64,000 nucleotides of DNA from Fibrobacter sp. GTDB lineage: Bacteria; Fibrobacterota; Fibrobacteria; Fibrobacterales; Fibrobacteraceae. Positions within the stretch are counted from its first letter, which is position 1. Every line of letters starts with the position of its first letter. The notes beneath the pieces are model-generated. The model had not been told where the DNA came from. It worked only from the letters and a program-made list of their open reading frames with translations, and ran no database searches. Shown here piece by piece: positions 44,879-52,966 of the stretch. The stretch covers positions 105,463 to 169,462 of the forward strand of contig JAGCPF010000001.1 of NCBI GenBank assembly GCA_017642335.1, read 5' to 3'. The translations under genes were made by a program, and so were the position numbers.

Positions 44879-45712
44879 ATGAAGGACATATTTGAATACA
44901 CGGGATACCGGCAATACATTGCCGACTACTATGCCGAAAAAAAGGAAAAGACCGCGTTCACCTGGCGTGAATTCACAAAGAAAGCGGGATTCACTTCGTC
45001 GGTCTATCTCAAGTACATAAGCGAGGGGCAGTTCAGCCTGAGCGAGGACGCCGTGGAGCGCGTGGCCGACGCCATGCACCTCACGGGACAGCGCCGCAAG
45101 TACTTCCGCGAAATGACGCAGTTCGACCACGCCAAAACCGACGAGGCCAAGAAGGACGCATTCAACAGGATGCTCGCCATCGCAAACCAGAACAAGGCAA
45201 AAATCATCGAGGGCGACGCCTTCCGCTATTTCGACAGCTGGAAGAACCCGGTACTCCGTGAACTTGCTCCCGTAATGCCGGGAGCGAAGCCGCTTGCGCT
45301 CGCCCACGCATGCCGCCCCAAAATCAGCGCTGCCGAAGTGAGCGAATCGCTCAACTTCCTTGTCAAGGCAGACCTGCTGCAGAAAGACGAAAACGACAAC
45401 TACGTACAGACCGACCGCGTCGTGACGACAGGTCCCATGGGCGCCGCAGCCGTCGCCATCCGCGGAATGCACCGGCAGATGGGCGAGTTCGCATTGGAGG
45501 CCATCGAGGGCGTACAGCAAGACAAACGCCACTTTTCGGGCATCACTCTCGGCATCACGCGCAATGCCTACCACGAGATTGTCGAGGAAATCGCATCATT
45601 CCGCAAAAGAATCATTGAAATCGCCACCAGGGAAAAGGATACCGACGAGGTGTACCGCCTGAACGTCCAGTTCTTCCCGATGACGAACAAATCAGAAATT
45701 AAAAAAGGATAG
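44879..45712 (+). CDS. TIGR02147 family protein (DUF4423), module 3
   Basis: A 277-residue cytosolic protein with the family landmarks in order: MKDIFEYTGYRQYIADYYAE, an HTH-like FTWREFTKKAGFTSSVYLKY, FRYFDSWKNPVLRELAP, PGAKPLALAHACRPKISAAE, and the C-terminal ITRNAYHEIVEEIASFRKR and VYRLNVQFFPM. I chose ATG 44879 (strong SD GGAGGG); the frame extends back to 44777 without similarity. Separated from the downstream FISUMP lipoprotein by 9 nt with its own SD (GGAGGG). Closest in wording to module 1. Confidence 0.93.
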   Translation: MKDIFEYTGYRQYIADYYAEKKEKTAFTWREFTKKAGFTSSVYLKYISEGQFSLSEDAVERVADAMHLTGQRRKYFREMTQFDHAKTDEAKKDAFNRMLAIANQNKAKIIEGDAFRYFDSWKNPVLRELAPVMPGAKPLALAHACRPKISAAEVSESLNFLVKADLLQKDENDNYVQTDRVVTTGPMGAAAVAIRGMHRQMGEFALEAIEGVQQDKRHFSGITLGITRNAYHEIVEEIASFRKRIIEIATREKDTDEVYRLNVQFFPMTNKSEIKKG

Positions 45713-45721
45713 GAGGGAACC

Positions 45722-47728
45722 ATGTTTACACTCAACAAGAAATCAATAATCGGGTGTGCAGCCCTGCTAATGGCATTGGCAGCATGCAGCGACAACGAAG
45801 ACAAACCGCTCTCCGTAATGGGAGGGGCTTCCGAAGAGACAGACTACATCGCCAACCAGGACACGTCAACAACGGACAACCAGGATACGTCTTCAACAAA
45901 CAACCAAGATACGACACAAAACTCCGCCAAAAACAACAAAACTTTCTATTTCAGACAAGCTTCTCCAGATTTGTCCTTTTTCGAAAACAGCAGAGTCAGC
46001 ATGTCGTCAAATCAGTTGTTCGACATGGCAATCATGTACGAGCTCGACACCAACAAATTGATTCCCACAGGGAACGCTATTCTATCGCTCAATGTAAATC
46101 AAAACGGTAGATATTCCAATTACCAAATTCAATTTGACAGCATTTCATTTAAAAACCCGTATGTCATAATAGAACTAGGATACAAAAACGCCTACAAGGG
46201 AATCAAGACAAGACGGGCTATTGTTGATTTACGTGATACCGGTAATATTTACATCAATACGCTAACAAACATAATAAGTTACCGAATAGAATACGCATCC
46301 CTAGAAGGTTCGACTTTTGCAGAAATAAAATCGAATGCGGAACGTGAACTTCTCCATGCGCTCGGAATATATGAAACCTTCTCTAATTTTGAGAAAGAAA
46401 GTTCATTCAACGATTCAAACCTTGTGTTTATCGAAAATGCACTCTCGCAATTATTGAGAAAAGATGAAGAGGACGCTCTTTTCACTAGTTTCAACGACGA
46501 AGGCAAATTTGAATATGCGGGAAACTTCATACTTGACACCTTGCTAAAATACACAACCAACATCGACAAAATTCATTTTGAATTAATTGACCGAGCGGGA
46601 AACCCCTGGTTAGAAGACTATTATAAGGCACAAAAACTAAACCAATTCTATATAAACTTAATGGCAGCCATGCACAATGCAGGCCCATGCACAAACGAGC
46701 GTGAAGGAGAATGGCATCCTTTAACCAAGAAAAATCTACACCTCCTCTGCGGTTCGGGAGCATGGAAAGTAAAAATCAAGCCGATACCCCATTCAATCGA
46801 TTCCATTGTTGACCCCCGCGACGGAAACGTTTACAAAACCGTGACTATCGACATGAACGGCAGCAGTCAAACATGGATGGCGGAAAACCTGGTTTATGCG
46901 GCGGAGGCTTCCACTTGTTCACAGGCAATAATTACACCCTACATGGACGACCCATTTTATTGTAAATTCTATGGACGGGAATATTCCCTGCCAACAGCCT
47001 TAGGCATAGATTCGTCTTTCTATAGGCCGCCAAACTTCAATGATTGCGTTCAATACAATAAGACATACTGTCGGAGTTCCTGTACCGATTCCCTCTTCCA
47101 TGTTCAAGATTCCCTCCTTAATGTTCAGGATTCCATTGATTTTGATTTCTATGAATCACTCGACAAATGCTCTTTTGAGTGTTCTATCGTCACGGATACA
47201 GCAGCATTCCTTTCGGCATGCGAAAGCGAGCATAGAAAAATAGACTGGGACAAGGTAAAGAACGTTACAGACCCGAAAAAAATGCAGGGGATATGCCCCG
47301 ATGGATGGAGAATCCCGTCTACCGAAGACTGGAATAAATGGATAGATCTCTTCAAAAAGAACTATGACCTTACAGAACCAGCAAACGATAATGATGTTAA
47401 TCTATTCTTCTTCTCGACATACGGCGACCCATCTGGTTTTGGAATACGCCATGAAGGATTCCCAAACCCAGATTATAAAGATTATGAAGATGGACCCTAT
47501 ATGAAAAAAACTTTCCGTGACGCCTATTTTTCCAAGGATCCGTATTTGTCTTTTACCGCTTGGCCAACTCAAACAAGAGACGAAATGTCATCCGTCTGGT
47601 CTATCTCGGAAGACAAAATGATTCCAGCGTATTCATTTGATATCTCTTGGCCCGGAATATTCCTTGCCGTCGAAGGTATCCCCGAAGAATCAAATCATTT
47701 CTACATACGTTGTATCAAGAACAACTAA
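45722..47728 (+). CDS. FISUMP-domain (TIGR02145) lipoprotein (TIGR02147 partner 3)
   Basis: A 668-residue lipoprotein (LMALAAC lipobox) with a Thr/Asn/Asp/Gln-rich linker, an unassigned central part (~80-340) and a C-terminal Fibrobacter major paralogous (TIGR02145) domain: DPRDGNVYKTVTI, TWMAENLVYA, PTALGI, GICPDGWRIPSTEDWNKW and the end HFYIRCIKNN. TIGR02145 domains are common in surface-exposed proteins of this lineage; their ligands are unknown to me. AT-rich relative to the MoxR gene upstream. Co-transcribed with the TIGR02147 gene; ends at a strong terminator. Confidence 0.88.
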   Translation: MFTLNKKSIIGCAALLMALAACSDNEDKPLSVMGGASEETDYIANQDTSTTDNQDTSSTNNQDTTQNSAKNNKTFYFRQASPDLSFFENSRVSMSSNQLFDMAIMYELDTNKLIPTGNAILSLNVNQNGRYSNYQIQFDSISFKNPYVIIELGYKNAYKGIKTRRAIVDLRDTGNIYINTLTNIISYRIEYASLEGSTFAEIKSNAERELLHALGIYETFSNFEKESSFNDSNLVFIENALSQLLRKDEEDALFTSFNDEGKFEYAGNFILDTLLKYTTNIDKIHFELIDRAGNPWLEDYYKAQKLNQFYINLMAAMHNAGPCTNEREGEWHPLTKKNLHLLCGSGAWKVKIKPIPHSIDSIVDPRDGNVYKTVTIDMNGSSQTWMAENLVYAAEASTCSQAIITPYMDDPFYCKFYGREYSLPTALGIDSSFYRPPNFNDCVQYNKTYCRSSCTDSLFHVQDSLLNVQDSIDFDFYESLDKCSFECSIVTDTAAFLSACESEHRKIDWDKVKNVTDPKKMQGICPDGWRIPSTEDWNKWIDLFKKNYDLTEPANDNDVNLFFFSTYGDPSGFGIRHEGFPNPDYKDYEDGPYMKKTFRDAYFSKDPYLSFTAWPTQTRDEMSSVWSISEDKMIPAYSFDISWPGIFLAVEGIPEESNHFYIRCIKNN

Positions 47729-47752
47729 TTAAAAAACGACTAATTGAATCGA

Positions 47753-47776
47753 GGCGGGCAATAGCCCGCCTTTTTT
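47753..47776 (+). terminator. Rho-independent terminator of module 3
   Basis: GGCGGGC (47753-47759), AATA, GCCCGCC (47764-47770), T6 (47771-47776). Confidence 0.88.
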
Positions 47777-47795
47777 AGATGGAATTAATGCCGAT
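47764..47795. repeat. Far copy of groES-tail direct repeat
   Basis: GCCCGCC, a T-run, then agatggaattaatgccgat. Equals 51038-51070 with two base changes and one T fewer. Read on the minus strand it would encode IGINSI and a stop, the copy of the groES end (IGIDSI). Confidence 0.85.
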
Positions 47796-50172
47796 ATAAA
47801 ACCCGCTCGGACGAAGACCGTTTAGCATTATTTCGGCCCTGAATATCAAAATATTTTTGAGAACTTGTGAAATTAACGTCAAACGATTCGTTAACCAATA
47901 TGCCATAATTGACATCATCCAATTCCCTTCTCATCAGCGGCCTGTTACAATTCACTTCCGTATACCATGTGCCAACAAGATCTCCGTTGAACGACCATTT
48001 CCAAAGCCATTCTTGAGAGCAGTCCACATAACTATTTTCCGTCTTGCATCTATAACACTTTCCATTATACGCAAAGCATGTTGATGTCGGATTACTGGGT
48101 ACTCGATCCAGCGGGAATCCAGGGCATTGTCCCACTCTATTCCTATCAACCTTTTCACCCGTAGTACAATCTACTTCTCTCCACCACCAAGAATCTTGGG
48201 CGTTGTTGTTTATCCAGCCATGTTGTGTTCCTCGGTCTGGATTCAGCGAGTAGCAGGCGCCGGGTTCCATGTTCTGGAGTCCTGAACTGAATATCTGATC
48301 GGGAGTATATACCTGGTCGGGTCCGGCGACAAATGGTTCATCAACAGGCATAACAGAACTACTTTCAACAACAATCTCTTCAGACGACGAACTAGATTCT
48401 TCTCTGCTAGAACTTAATGAAGACGAAGAAGGCGGTTCTGAACTAGACGACTCCTCGCTACTACTGCTTTTTTCGGAAGAAGACGAAAATTCCGAACTAG
48501 AACTGCTCTCTGAACTGGACGACACCTCTGCAGAGGAACTGGAAGATTTTGGAGGAGCGCAATAATAAATGATATCATATGTTTTGCTAATATGAGAAGA
48601 CTCCTCATCGTAATATACCTCATATATCAGGGAATCCGACTGATAAAGCTCAGCATTTTCACCTCTAAGGAACTGGCAATAGTCTTCATATGACGAAATT
48701 CCTCGAGATTGGTAATATTCATCAGAAAAATCAAAAGAACCCTGCCGAGCCAAAAAAACATACGGGCTATATAAATTAAATGTGTTTTCTCCATGCCACA
48801 CGAAATCACCAAATTCTTCCTTTGCCATTGAATAGATGTCAAGTCTCGTCTTCACTCTTCTTTTGCATTCATTGAAAAAACTGACAAATTCCGGCTCATT
48901 AAGTAAGTCCATCCTAGAATAATTTGACGGAAACTCATCATCACCCGAAGAATTACCCACCCAGTAGTAATCACTCATCAAGTCCGATACGGAAGAGGCA
49001 TAATAGGCATTATCCAACTCCGCGTACAAATTAGCCGCCCATTCGTGGTAAGGGTAAGTACTCCAAACTGATTCTGTTGTTGGGCAACCTTCAATAGTGG
49101 ATAGTTTCGTATCATAGCATAGATAAGTGAGTGGAAGCTCAGGAACATTTAAATTTCTCCATTCTTTGGCTTCCGAATTATAACATTCAATATGCAAATA
49201 GACATTTGGGTATATTTCGGGAATATTCGTACGAATTTCCATATCCCCATTGTCAGAACACCAGAAATAAAGCTTTTTGGAACCTACGAAGCCCGGTTTT
49301 CGCATATAATGCGCTCCTGTACCACAATCAATCGAGCAAAATGCATTCGAAAATTGACCTTTTCCATTACAAAGACCTTCATAGTCATAAACTAAATCAT
49401 ACCGCCCATTCATAGAAGAGGACGATGCTTTTTTACTGGAACTCGAGCTCATGTTTTCTGAACAAATTCCATCGTCATCAAAACAAGGGCCATCCTCGTC
49501 GGTGCACGGGCAAAGAGATTCGGAGCTGGAGCTTTCCTCACTTGCGGAAGAACATGCATCCGGGTCGTCTTCGTCGCAGTCACCATCTTCACTGGATGAA
49601 GATTCTTCATTGGAGTCACTGGATTCTGGCAGCGAAGAACTGCTGAATGCGGAGGAGGAACTTTCATCGCCTTGAGAGTCACTTGATTCCTCATCTTGAC
49701 ATTCTGGAAGTTTTTCACCACATTGTTTATTGTCTATGTAAAAAATCTTTCCTCCCCAACTATCATCTGTATGACCATCTATACTTGGACCCTTACAATA
49801 AGCATTACTAACCCTACAGTCTTCTTTGCAATCTTCTTCAATTTCCTTAAGAAGATTAGCCGCATTTTTACCAGTACAAAGATTGCATTTAATCAAAAAT
49901 TTTATATATCCATGCTTTGAGCCCTTCATACCTAAGCATTCGTCTTGTGTTCTTCCAATATTTAGAACTTCAAATGTTGATCCCTCTCCACCATCAGAAA
50001 TACAATCAGGATAATAGTCCTGTTCTACTTGTTTTTCGACGCGTTTAGTAACCTCCTTCCAATTATTAATTAGGCCATTTTCATCTTGATATGCATCTAA
50101 ATCATAGCAAGCGTGGTCAGCAAAAATTAAAGAAGAAAAAGAAAGTAAGATTATCAAAAATTTTTCCATCAT
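47785..50172 (-). CDS. Large secreted protein with Ser-rich linkers
   Basis: A 795-residue exported protein (signal peptide FLIILLSFSSLIFADHACYD) with three structured blocks separated by poly-Ser/Glu linkers (~165-250 and ~555-620), the type of linker found in Fibrobacter surface and cell-wall proteins. Cys-rich N-terminal block, a central block with many aromatic residues (EYYQSRGISSYEDYCQFL), and a C-terminal Trp/Cys block (WINNNAQDSWWWREVDC). No enzymatic motif recognised. The ATG overlaps the stop of the upstream lipoprotein (ATGA). The stop codon lies inside the groES-tail repeat, so the C-terminus is at a rearrangement border. Confidence 0.8.
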   Translation of the reverse strand: MMEKFLIILLSFSSLIFADHACYDLDAYQDENGLINNWKEVTKRVEKQVEQDYYPDCISDGGEGSTFEVLNIGRTQDECLGMKGSKHGYIKFLIKCNLCTGKNAANLLKEIEEDCKEDCRVSNAYCKGPSIDGHTDDSWGGKIFYIDNKQCGEKLPECQDEESSDSQGDESSSSAFSSSSLPESSDSNEESSSSEDGDCDEDDPDACSSASEESSSSESLCPCTDEDGPCFDDDGICSENMSSSSSKKASSSSMNGRYDLVYDYEGLCNGKGQFSNAFCSIDCGTGAHYMRKPGFVGSKKLYFWCSDNGDMEIRTNIPEIYPNVYLHIECYNSEAKEWRNLNVPELPLTYLCYDTKLSTIEGCPTTESVWSTYPYHEWAANLYAELDNAYYASSVSDLMSDYYWVGNSSGDDEFPSNYSRMDLLNEPEFVSFFNECKRRVKTRLDIYSMAKEEFGDFVWHGENTFNLYSPYVFLARQGSFDFSDEYYQSRGISSYEDYCQFLRGENAELYQSDSLIYEVYYDEESSHISKTYDIIYYCAPPKSSSSSAEVSSSSESSSSSEFSSSSEKSSSSEESSSSEPPSSSSLSSSREESSSSSEEIVVESSSVMPVDEPFVAGPDQVYTPDQIFSSGLQNMEPGACYSLNPDRGTQHGWINNNAQDSWWWREVDCTTGEKVDRNRVGQCPGFPLDRVPSNPTSTCFAYNGKCYRCKTENSYVDCSQEWLWKWSFNGDLVGTWYTEVNCNRPLMRRELDDVNYGILVNESFDVNFTSSQKYFDIQGRNNAKRSSSERVLYRH

Positions 50173-50708
50173 TTATTTACCTTCCTTTCTTCTCGAATAC
50201 GTTTTTTTAATTCTTCATTGATTTTTTTCTGACACGACTCAGTAAATTTATTTTTTCCAAAACATCCTTTTTCACGTTCAATTAGCTCTTGTTTTTTATT
50301 TTCAATAGCACTATCCAAAAGATTGTTACGCATAAGGCTATCTAAAATAAAACTCACATCATTCTTATACGCTACAGAATCTATCATTGCTGCACAAGGC
50401 CGAACATCTCTGCAAATTTGATCTACAATATCCATAAATAAATGCGTATCCTTGGTGTAATTCCAACGCTTCACAAATTCTTTTTTTGCAGCCCTGAACG
50501 CTCTTACCCCCACCATAATTGAATCTTTCGGGTCAAAGTCTTTCAAAGTGACTATTTGAGAACTGTCCAATGGAATTTTGGGATTTTCTACCTTTTTGGG
50601 GATTGCATTAATAGTTGTTTGCTGCTCCTGAGTTTCTTCTTTTTTATCCGAGCATCCAACGCTCAGCAGCGCAAATACCATAGCGAATATCAAATAATTC
50701 ATTTTCAT
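50169..50708 (-). CDS. Lipoprotein of the 47.8-51 kb cassette
   Basis: A 179-residue lipoprotein (LLSVGC lipobox; MKMNYLIFAMVFALLSVGCS), then KKEETQEQQ as in the small lipoprotein at 50779. The body is helical and charged with three Cys (ICRDVRPCAAM). No family recognised. SD GAAGGA precedes the ATG. The stop overlaps the next gene by 4 bp, so it is in one operon with the Ser-rich protein. Confidence 0.78.
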   Translation of the reverse strand: MKMNYLIFAMVFALLSVGCSDKKEETQEQQTTINAIPKKVENPKIPLDSSQIVTLKDFDPKDSIMVGVRAFRAAKKEFVKRWNYTKDTHLFMDIVDQICRDVRPCAAMIDSVAYKNDVSFILDSLMRNNLLDSAIENKKQELIEREKGCFGKNKFTESCQKKINEELKKRIREERKVNK

Positions 50709-50778
50709 ACAAATTTTCCTTCACTTATAAAATAACATTTTTTATTTTGTTTTTTTTTGTAAATTTCTTTTAAACAAA

Positions 50779-51003
50779 CTAATGCTCCATCATACGCTCA
50801 TGCCAACAAGAATCAAAAACAGCCTTAAAGCGGACTGAATCTTTGAGTATATCTACATTTTGCGATTTAACACATTCTGCATGCTTGTTAAATTTTTCTT
50901 GAATTTCGCTGTGCCGCTGTTCTTGGGTTTCTTCCTTCTTTTCCGAGCATCCTGCACAAAGTAACGCAATAAATATCGCAGCTATCAAGCATTTGATTTT
51001 CAT
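50779..51003 (-). CDS. Very small lipoprotein
   Basis: A 74-residue lipoprotein: MKIKCLIAAIFIALLCAGCS then EKKEETQEQ, a short helical region and a Cys near the end. The start is ATG 51003 with AGGGGGA upstream, not the TTG at 51009. Leader and following 10 residues are paralogous to the 50169-50708 protein. A TATAAT box at 51020-51025 (minus strand) lies 16 nt before the ATG. First gene of the cassette. Confidence 0.72.
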   Translation of the reverse strand: MKIKCLIAAIFIALLCAGCSEKKEETQEQRHSEIQEKFNKHAECVKSQNVDILKDSVRFKAVFDSCWHERMMEH

Positions 51004-51019
51004 GCTCAATCCCCCTTAC

Positions 51020-51025
51020 ATTATA
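51020..51025 (-). promoter_or_regulatory. TATAAT -10 box of the cassette operon
   Basis: TATAAT on the minus strand, 16 nt before the ATG at 51003, just downstream of the groES end; it gives the cassette its own promoter. Confidence 0.5.
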
Positions 51026-51037
51026 GAACGGGCACTT

Positions 51038-51070
51038 GCCCGCCTTTTTTTAGATGGAGTCAATGCCGAT
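51038..51070. repeat. groES-tail direct repeat, source copy
   Basis: GCCCGCC, T7, agatggagtcaatgccgat. Contains the last six codons and the stop of the groES-like gene plus one arm of a hairpin (CGGGCA/TGCCCG at 51029-51042). Second copy at 47764-47795. Confidence 0.85.
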
Positions 51071-51442
51071 GTCGAGGTCGGTGAGGTCGTTGCGCACCAC
51101 GAGCAGGATCGCATTCTGCGAGACGATGACGTAGCGTTCCCCGTTGACTTCGATTTCGTAGCCGTTCTGGTGGAGGTACAGGGCCTCGTCGCCTTCGCGG
51201 ACCTGGAGCGGCACATAGTTCACCTTTTCCGCAGGCTCGCCACGGAACACGGAATCCGGGTCCTGGTTCGCGGGAATCGGGAAGCCGGGGCCCACGCGCA
51301 TGACGACGCCCGTATGCACGGCGTCGCGTTCTTTGACGCTCGGGGGCAAGTATAGGCCGCCACCCGTGCGGTTGGAGGCTTCCAATGGCTTAATGAGGAC
51401 TCGGTCGCCGATCACGACGATATTCTTCAAGGCGTCTATCAT
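51050..51442 (-). CDS. GroES-family co-chaperonin, enlarged
   Basis: A 130-residue protein with GroES landmarks: GDRVLIKPLEA at the start, a mobile-loop-like TGGGLYLPPS, GVVMRVGPG, and the closing INVNG-type strand VNGERYVIVSQNAILLVV. It is ~30 residues longer than a typical GroES (97), with an insertion around IPANQDPDSVFRGEPAEKV and a C-terminal extension LTDLDIGIDSI. No groEL gene is beside it, so it may be a second, specialised GroES. Start 51442 is chosen because TATATT lies 6 nt before it; the frame runs back to 51475 without family similarity. Confidence 0.82.
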   Translation of the reverse strand: MIDALKNIVVIGDRVLIKPLEASNRTGGGLYLPPSVKERDAVHTGVVMRVGPGFPIPANQDPDSVFRGEPAEKVNYVPLQVREGDEALYLHQNGYEIEVNGERYVIVSQNAILLVVRNDLTDLDIGIDSI

Positions 51443-51448
51443 GCCCCT

Positions 51449-51454
51449 AATATA
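51449..51454 (-). promoter_or_regulatory. TATATT -10 box, leaderless start
   Basis: Six nt before the ATG at 51442. Confidence 0.55.
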
Positions 51455-51487
51455 AGAAATCTTCTTACGGACCACGCCTTTTTTGCC

Positions 51488-51493
51488 TATATT
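51488..51493 (+). promoter_or_regulatory. TATATT -10 box, leaderless GTG start
   Basis: Six nt before the GTG at 51500; divergent from the groES promoter, 57 bp between start codons. Confidence 0.55.
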
Positions 51494-51499
51494 GATTGC

Positions 51500-52765
51500 G
51501 TGAAATTCGTCGTCATCTGGACTCTCGTCTTCGGTACCATCGTCCTCGTCCTGCTGAGGTCGCCCAAGGCGCGTAGCTGGTGGCGCATATTCCGGTACAG
51601 CCGGAAGGTGAAAATCCTGAGCATCGCCGTCCCGCTCATCATCCTCGCACTATCGGTGACGACCATCCTTATCCCGCCCGCCCCGAAAAAGACCGTCGAC
51701 GAGAACACCGTGTTCCTGGAATATTCACTCGGCAAGGTCACCGACCTCCTGAACAAGGGAGACTTTGTCCTGGGTAACGACGGCCTGGAAAAGGGTGTCA
51801 CGCCTGAACTGGTCTACATCCTCCCTGCCGTCCTGCGGATATACCACAAGGAGGTCGTGCGCGCGACAACACCGCACCTCGAGCAAGTCAAGGACACGCT
51901 CGGCATAACGTTCGTCGGCTACAGGCAATTCAAGAACCGCGGTATCCGCATCCTCAAGAAACTCAGAAAGACGCTGGGCAAGCGCTACCTGGTGACGCTC
52001 ACGAGCAAGGGCGATCGCCACCTGCTGCAAGTCGTCTACCTGGGCTCCCCCTGGACCGCGGAGCAACTGACGAGCCTACCCGTCATGGAAGCGGCTATCG
52101 CACACGAGGTCGACCCGGCACTGCTCATGTCGCTCGTGAAGCACGTGTCCGACTTCCAGATGAACTACGAGAAGGATTCAAAGCACAAGGGCCTGCTCGC
52201 CCTACGCGAAGGGAGCGGGCTCGAGCAGGTGTTCATCGGCGCAAGAATGCTGCACGAGGCCTTGGACGGCGGAAACGCGATCGAGGACGTCCTCGTCCAG
52301 TTTTATCCGCTAAATCCGCCACGCTCTGCACCTAAGGAATGGCACAAGGATCCCTTACGGAGATCCTGGGTGGAACAGGTGCTCGGCGACATCCAGTTCT
52401 ACCGCAACAACGGACTCGACCTGAACTCGAAGGACTCGAAGGCCGGTCCGAAAAATCGCCTGCCGGCAATCCTGCAGCCGCTCGTCCCCGTCGTCGGGGC
52501 GCAAGCCGCATCCAAGATTGCGGAGCTACCGCCCGACTCGCAGGCGGCCATCCTCGAGGAAGAGGCCCTGGGAGCCCCCGACAGCGTCACTATCGCCGGG
52601 AGCGAACAGGAGGAAGAGCCACCGAGCGCTACAGCCAACCCGTCCGAGCCAAACGCACCGGGCGACATCGAGGCGCCCGCACCCGAGCAGCCGGCAGCGG
52701 CCCCCGCCCCCGAAAAAGCGGACACGTCCGAGGAACCCGAGCTCATCGACCTGAACAAGCTCTAG
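51500..52765 (+). CDS. Membrane protein with degenerate lytic-transglycosylase (SLT) fold
   Basis: A 421-residue protein with two N-terminal hydrophobic segments (~4-20 and ~38-58) and an extracytoplasmic body. Residues ~196-270 follow the SLT pattern: EVDPALLMSLVKHVSDF, then KGLLAL, then the helix FIGARMLHEALDGGNAIEDVLVQFYP. In active enzymes the third residue of the KHVSDF-equivalent segment is Glu (ESGF); here it is Val216, so the catalytic acid appears lost. The last ~80 residues are Pro/Ala/Glu-rich. Likely a non-catalytic, glycan-binding or scaffold protein. GTG start with TATATT 6 nt upstream. Confidence 0.75.
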   Translation: MKFVVIWTLVFGTIVLVLLRSPKARSWWRIFRYSRKVKILSIAVPLIILALSVTTILIPPAPKKTVDENTVFLEYSLGKVTDLLNKGDFVLGNDGLEKGVTPELVYILPAVLRIYHKEVVRATTPHLEQVKDTLGITFVGYRQFKNRGIRILKKLRKTLGKRYLVTLTSKGDRHLLQVVYLGSPWTAEQLTSLPVMEAAIAHEVDPALLMSLVKHVSDFQMNYEKDSKHKGLLALREGSGLEQVFIGARMLHEALDGGNAIEDVLVQFYPLNPPRSAPKEWHKDPLRRSWVEQVLGDIQFYRNNGLDLNSKDSKAGPKNRLPAILQPLVPVVGAQAASKIAELPPDSQAAILEEEALGAPDSVTIAGSEQEEEPPSATANPSEPNAPGDIEAPAPEQPAAAPAPEKADTSEEPELIDLNKL

Positions 52766-52813
52766 AGGCGCCGCAAGGCCCAAACCTTCAACGTCTGTTC
52801 ACACCTTCAACAT

Positions 52814-52931
52814 TTATCCACAATCTATCCACAACATAGCCTACGGATAGGCACAAAACTATCCCTTTGACCGCCAAAGGTTTACGAAAAATTATTTGTC
52901 CGTCGGGGAGAATTATGTTAGATTATCCACA
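52814..52931 (+). other. Cluster of three DnaA boxes
   Basis: TTATCCACA at 52814-52822 and 52923-52931 are perfect consensus DnaA boxes; CTATCCACA at 52825-52833 differs at one position. All are in the same orientation. No dnaA, dnaN or gidA is in the window. Could be a regulatory DnaA site or part of an origin. Confidence 0.6.
52867..52895 (+). promoter_or_regulatory. Promoter of the 43-codon gene
   Basis: TTGACC (52867-52872), 17 bp spacer, AATTAT (52890-52895). The third DnaA box lies just downstream of the predicted transcription start (~52902), where bound DnaA could block transcription. Confidence 0.5.
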
Positions 52932-52966
52932 AGTCGCCGGGAAAAAAACCTCGGCAAGGAGAAAAC

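Noticed and set aside
48360..48560. Short repeated units that could suggest a CRISPR array
   Set aside because: They are Ser/Glu codons of the linker in the 47785-50172 protein; no regular spacers.
47753..51070. Transposon or IS insertion as cause of the groES-tail duplication
   Set aside because: No transposase, no terminal inverted repeats, and the repeat is far longer than usual target-site duplications.
52814..52931. Chromosomal replication origin
   Set aside because: Only three DnaA boxes, no clear AT-rich unwinding region and no dnaA/dnaN nearby; kept as a regulatory cluster only.
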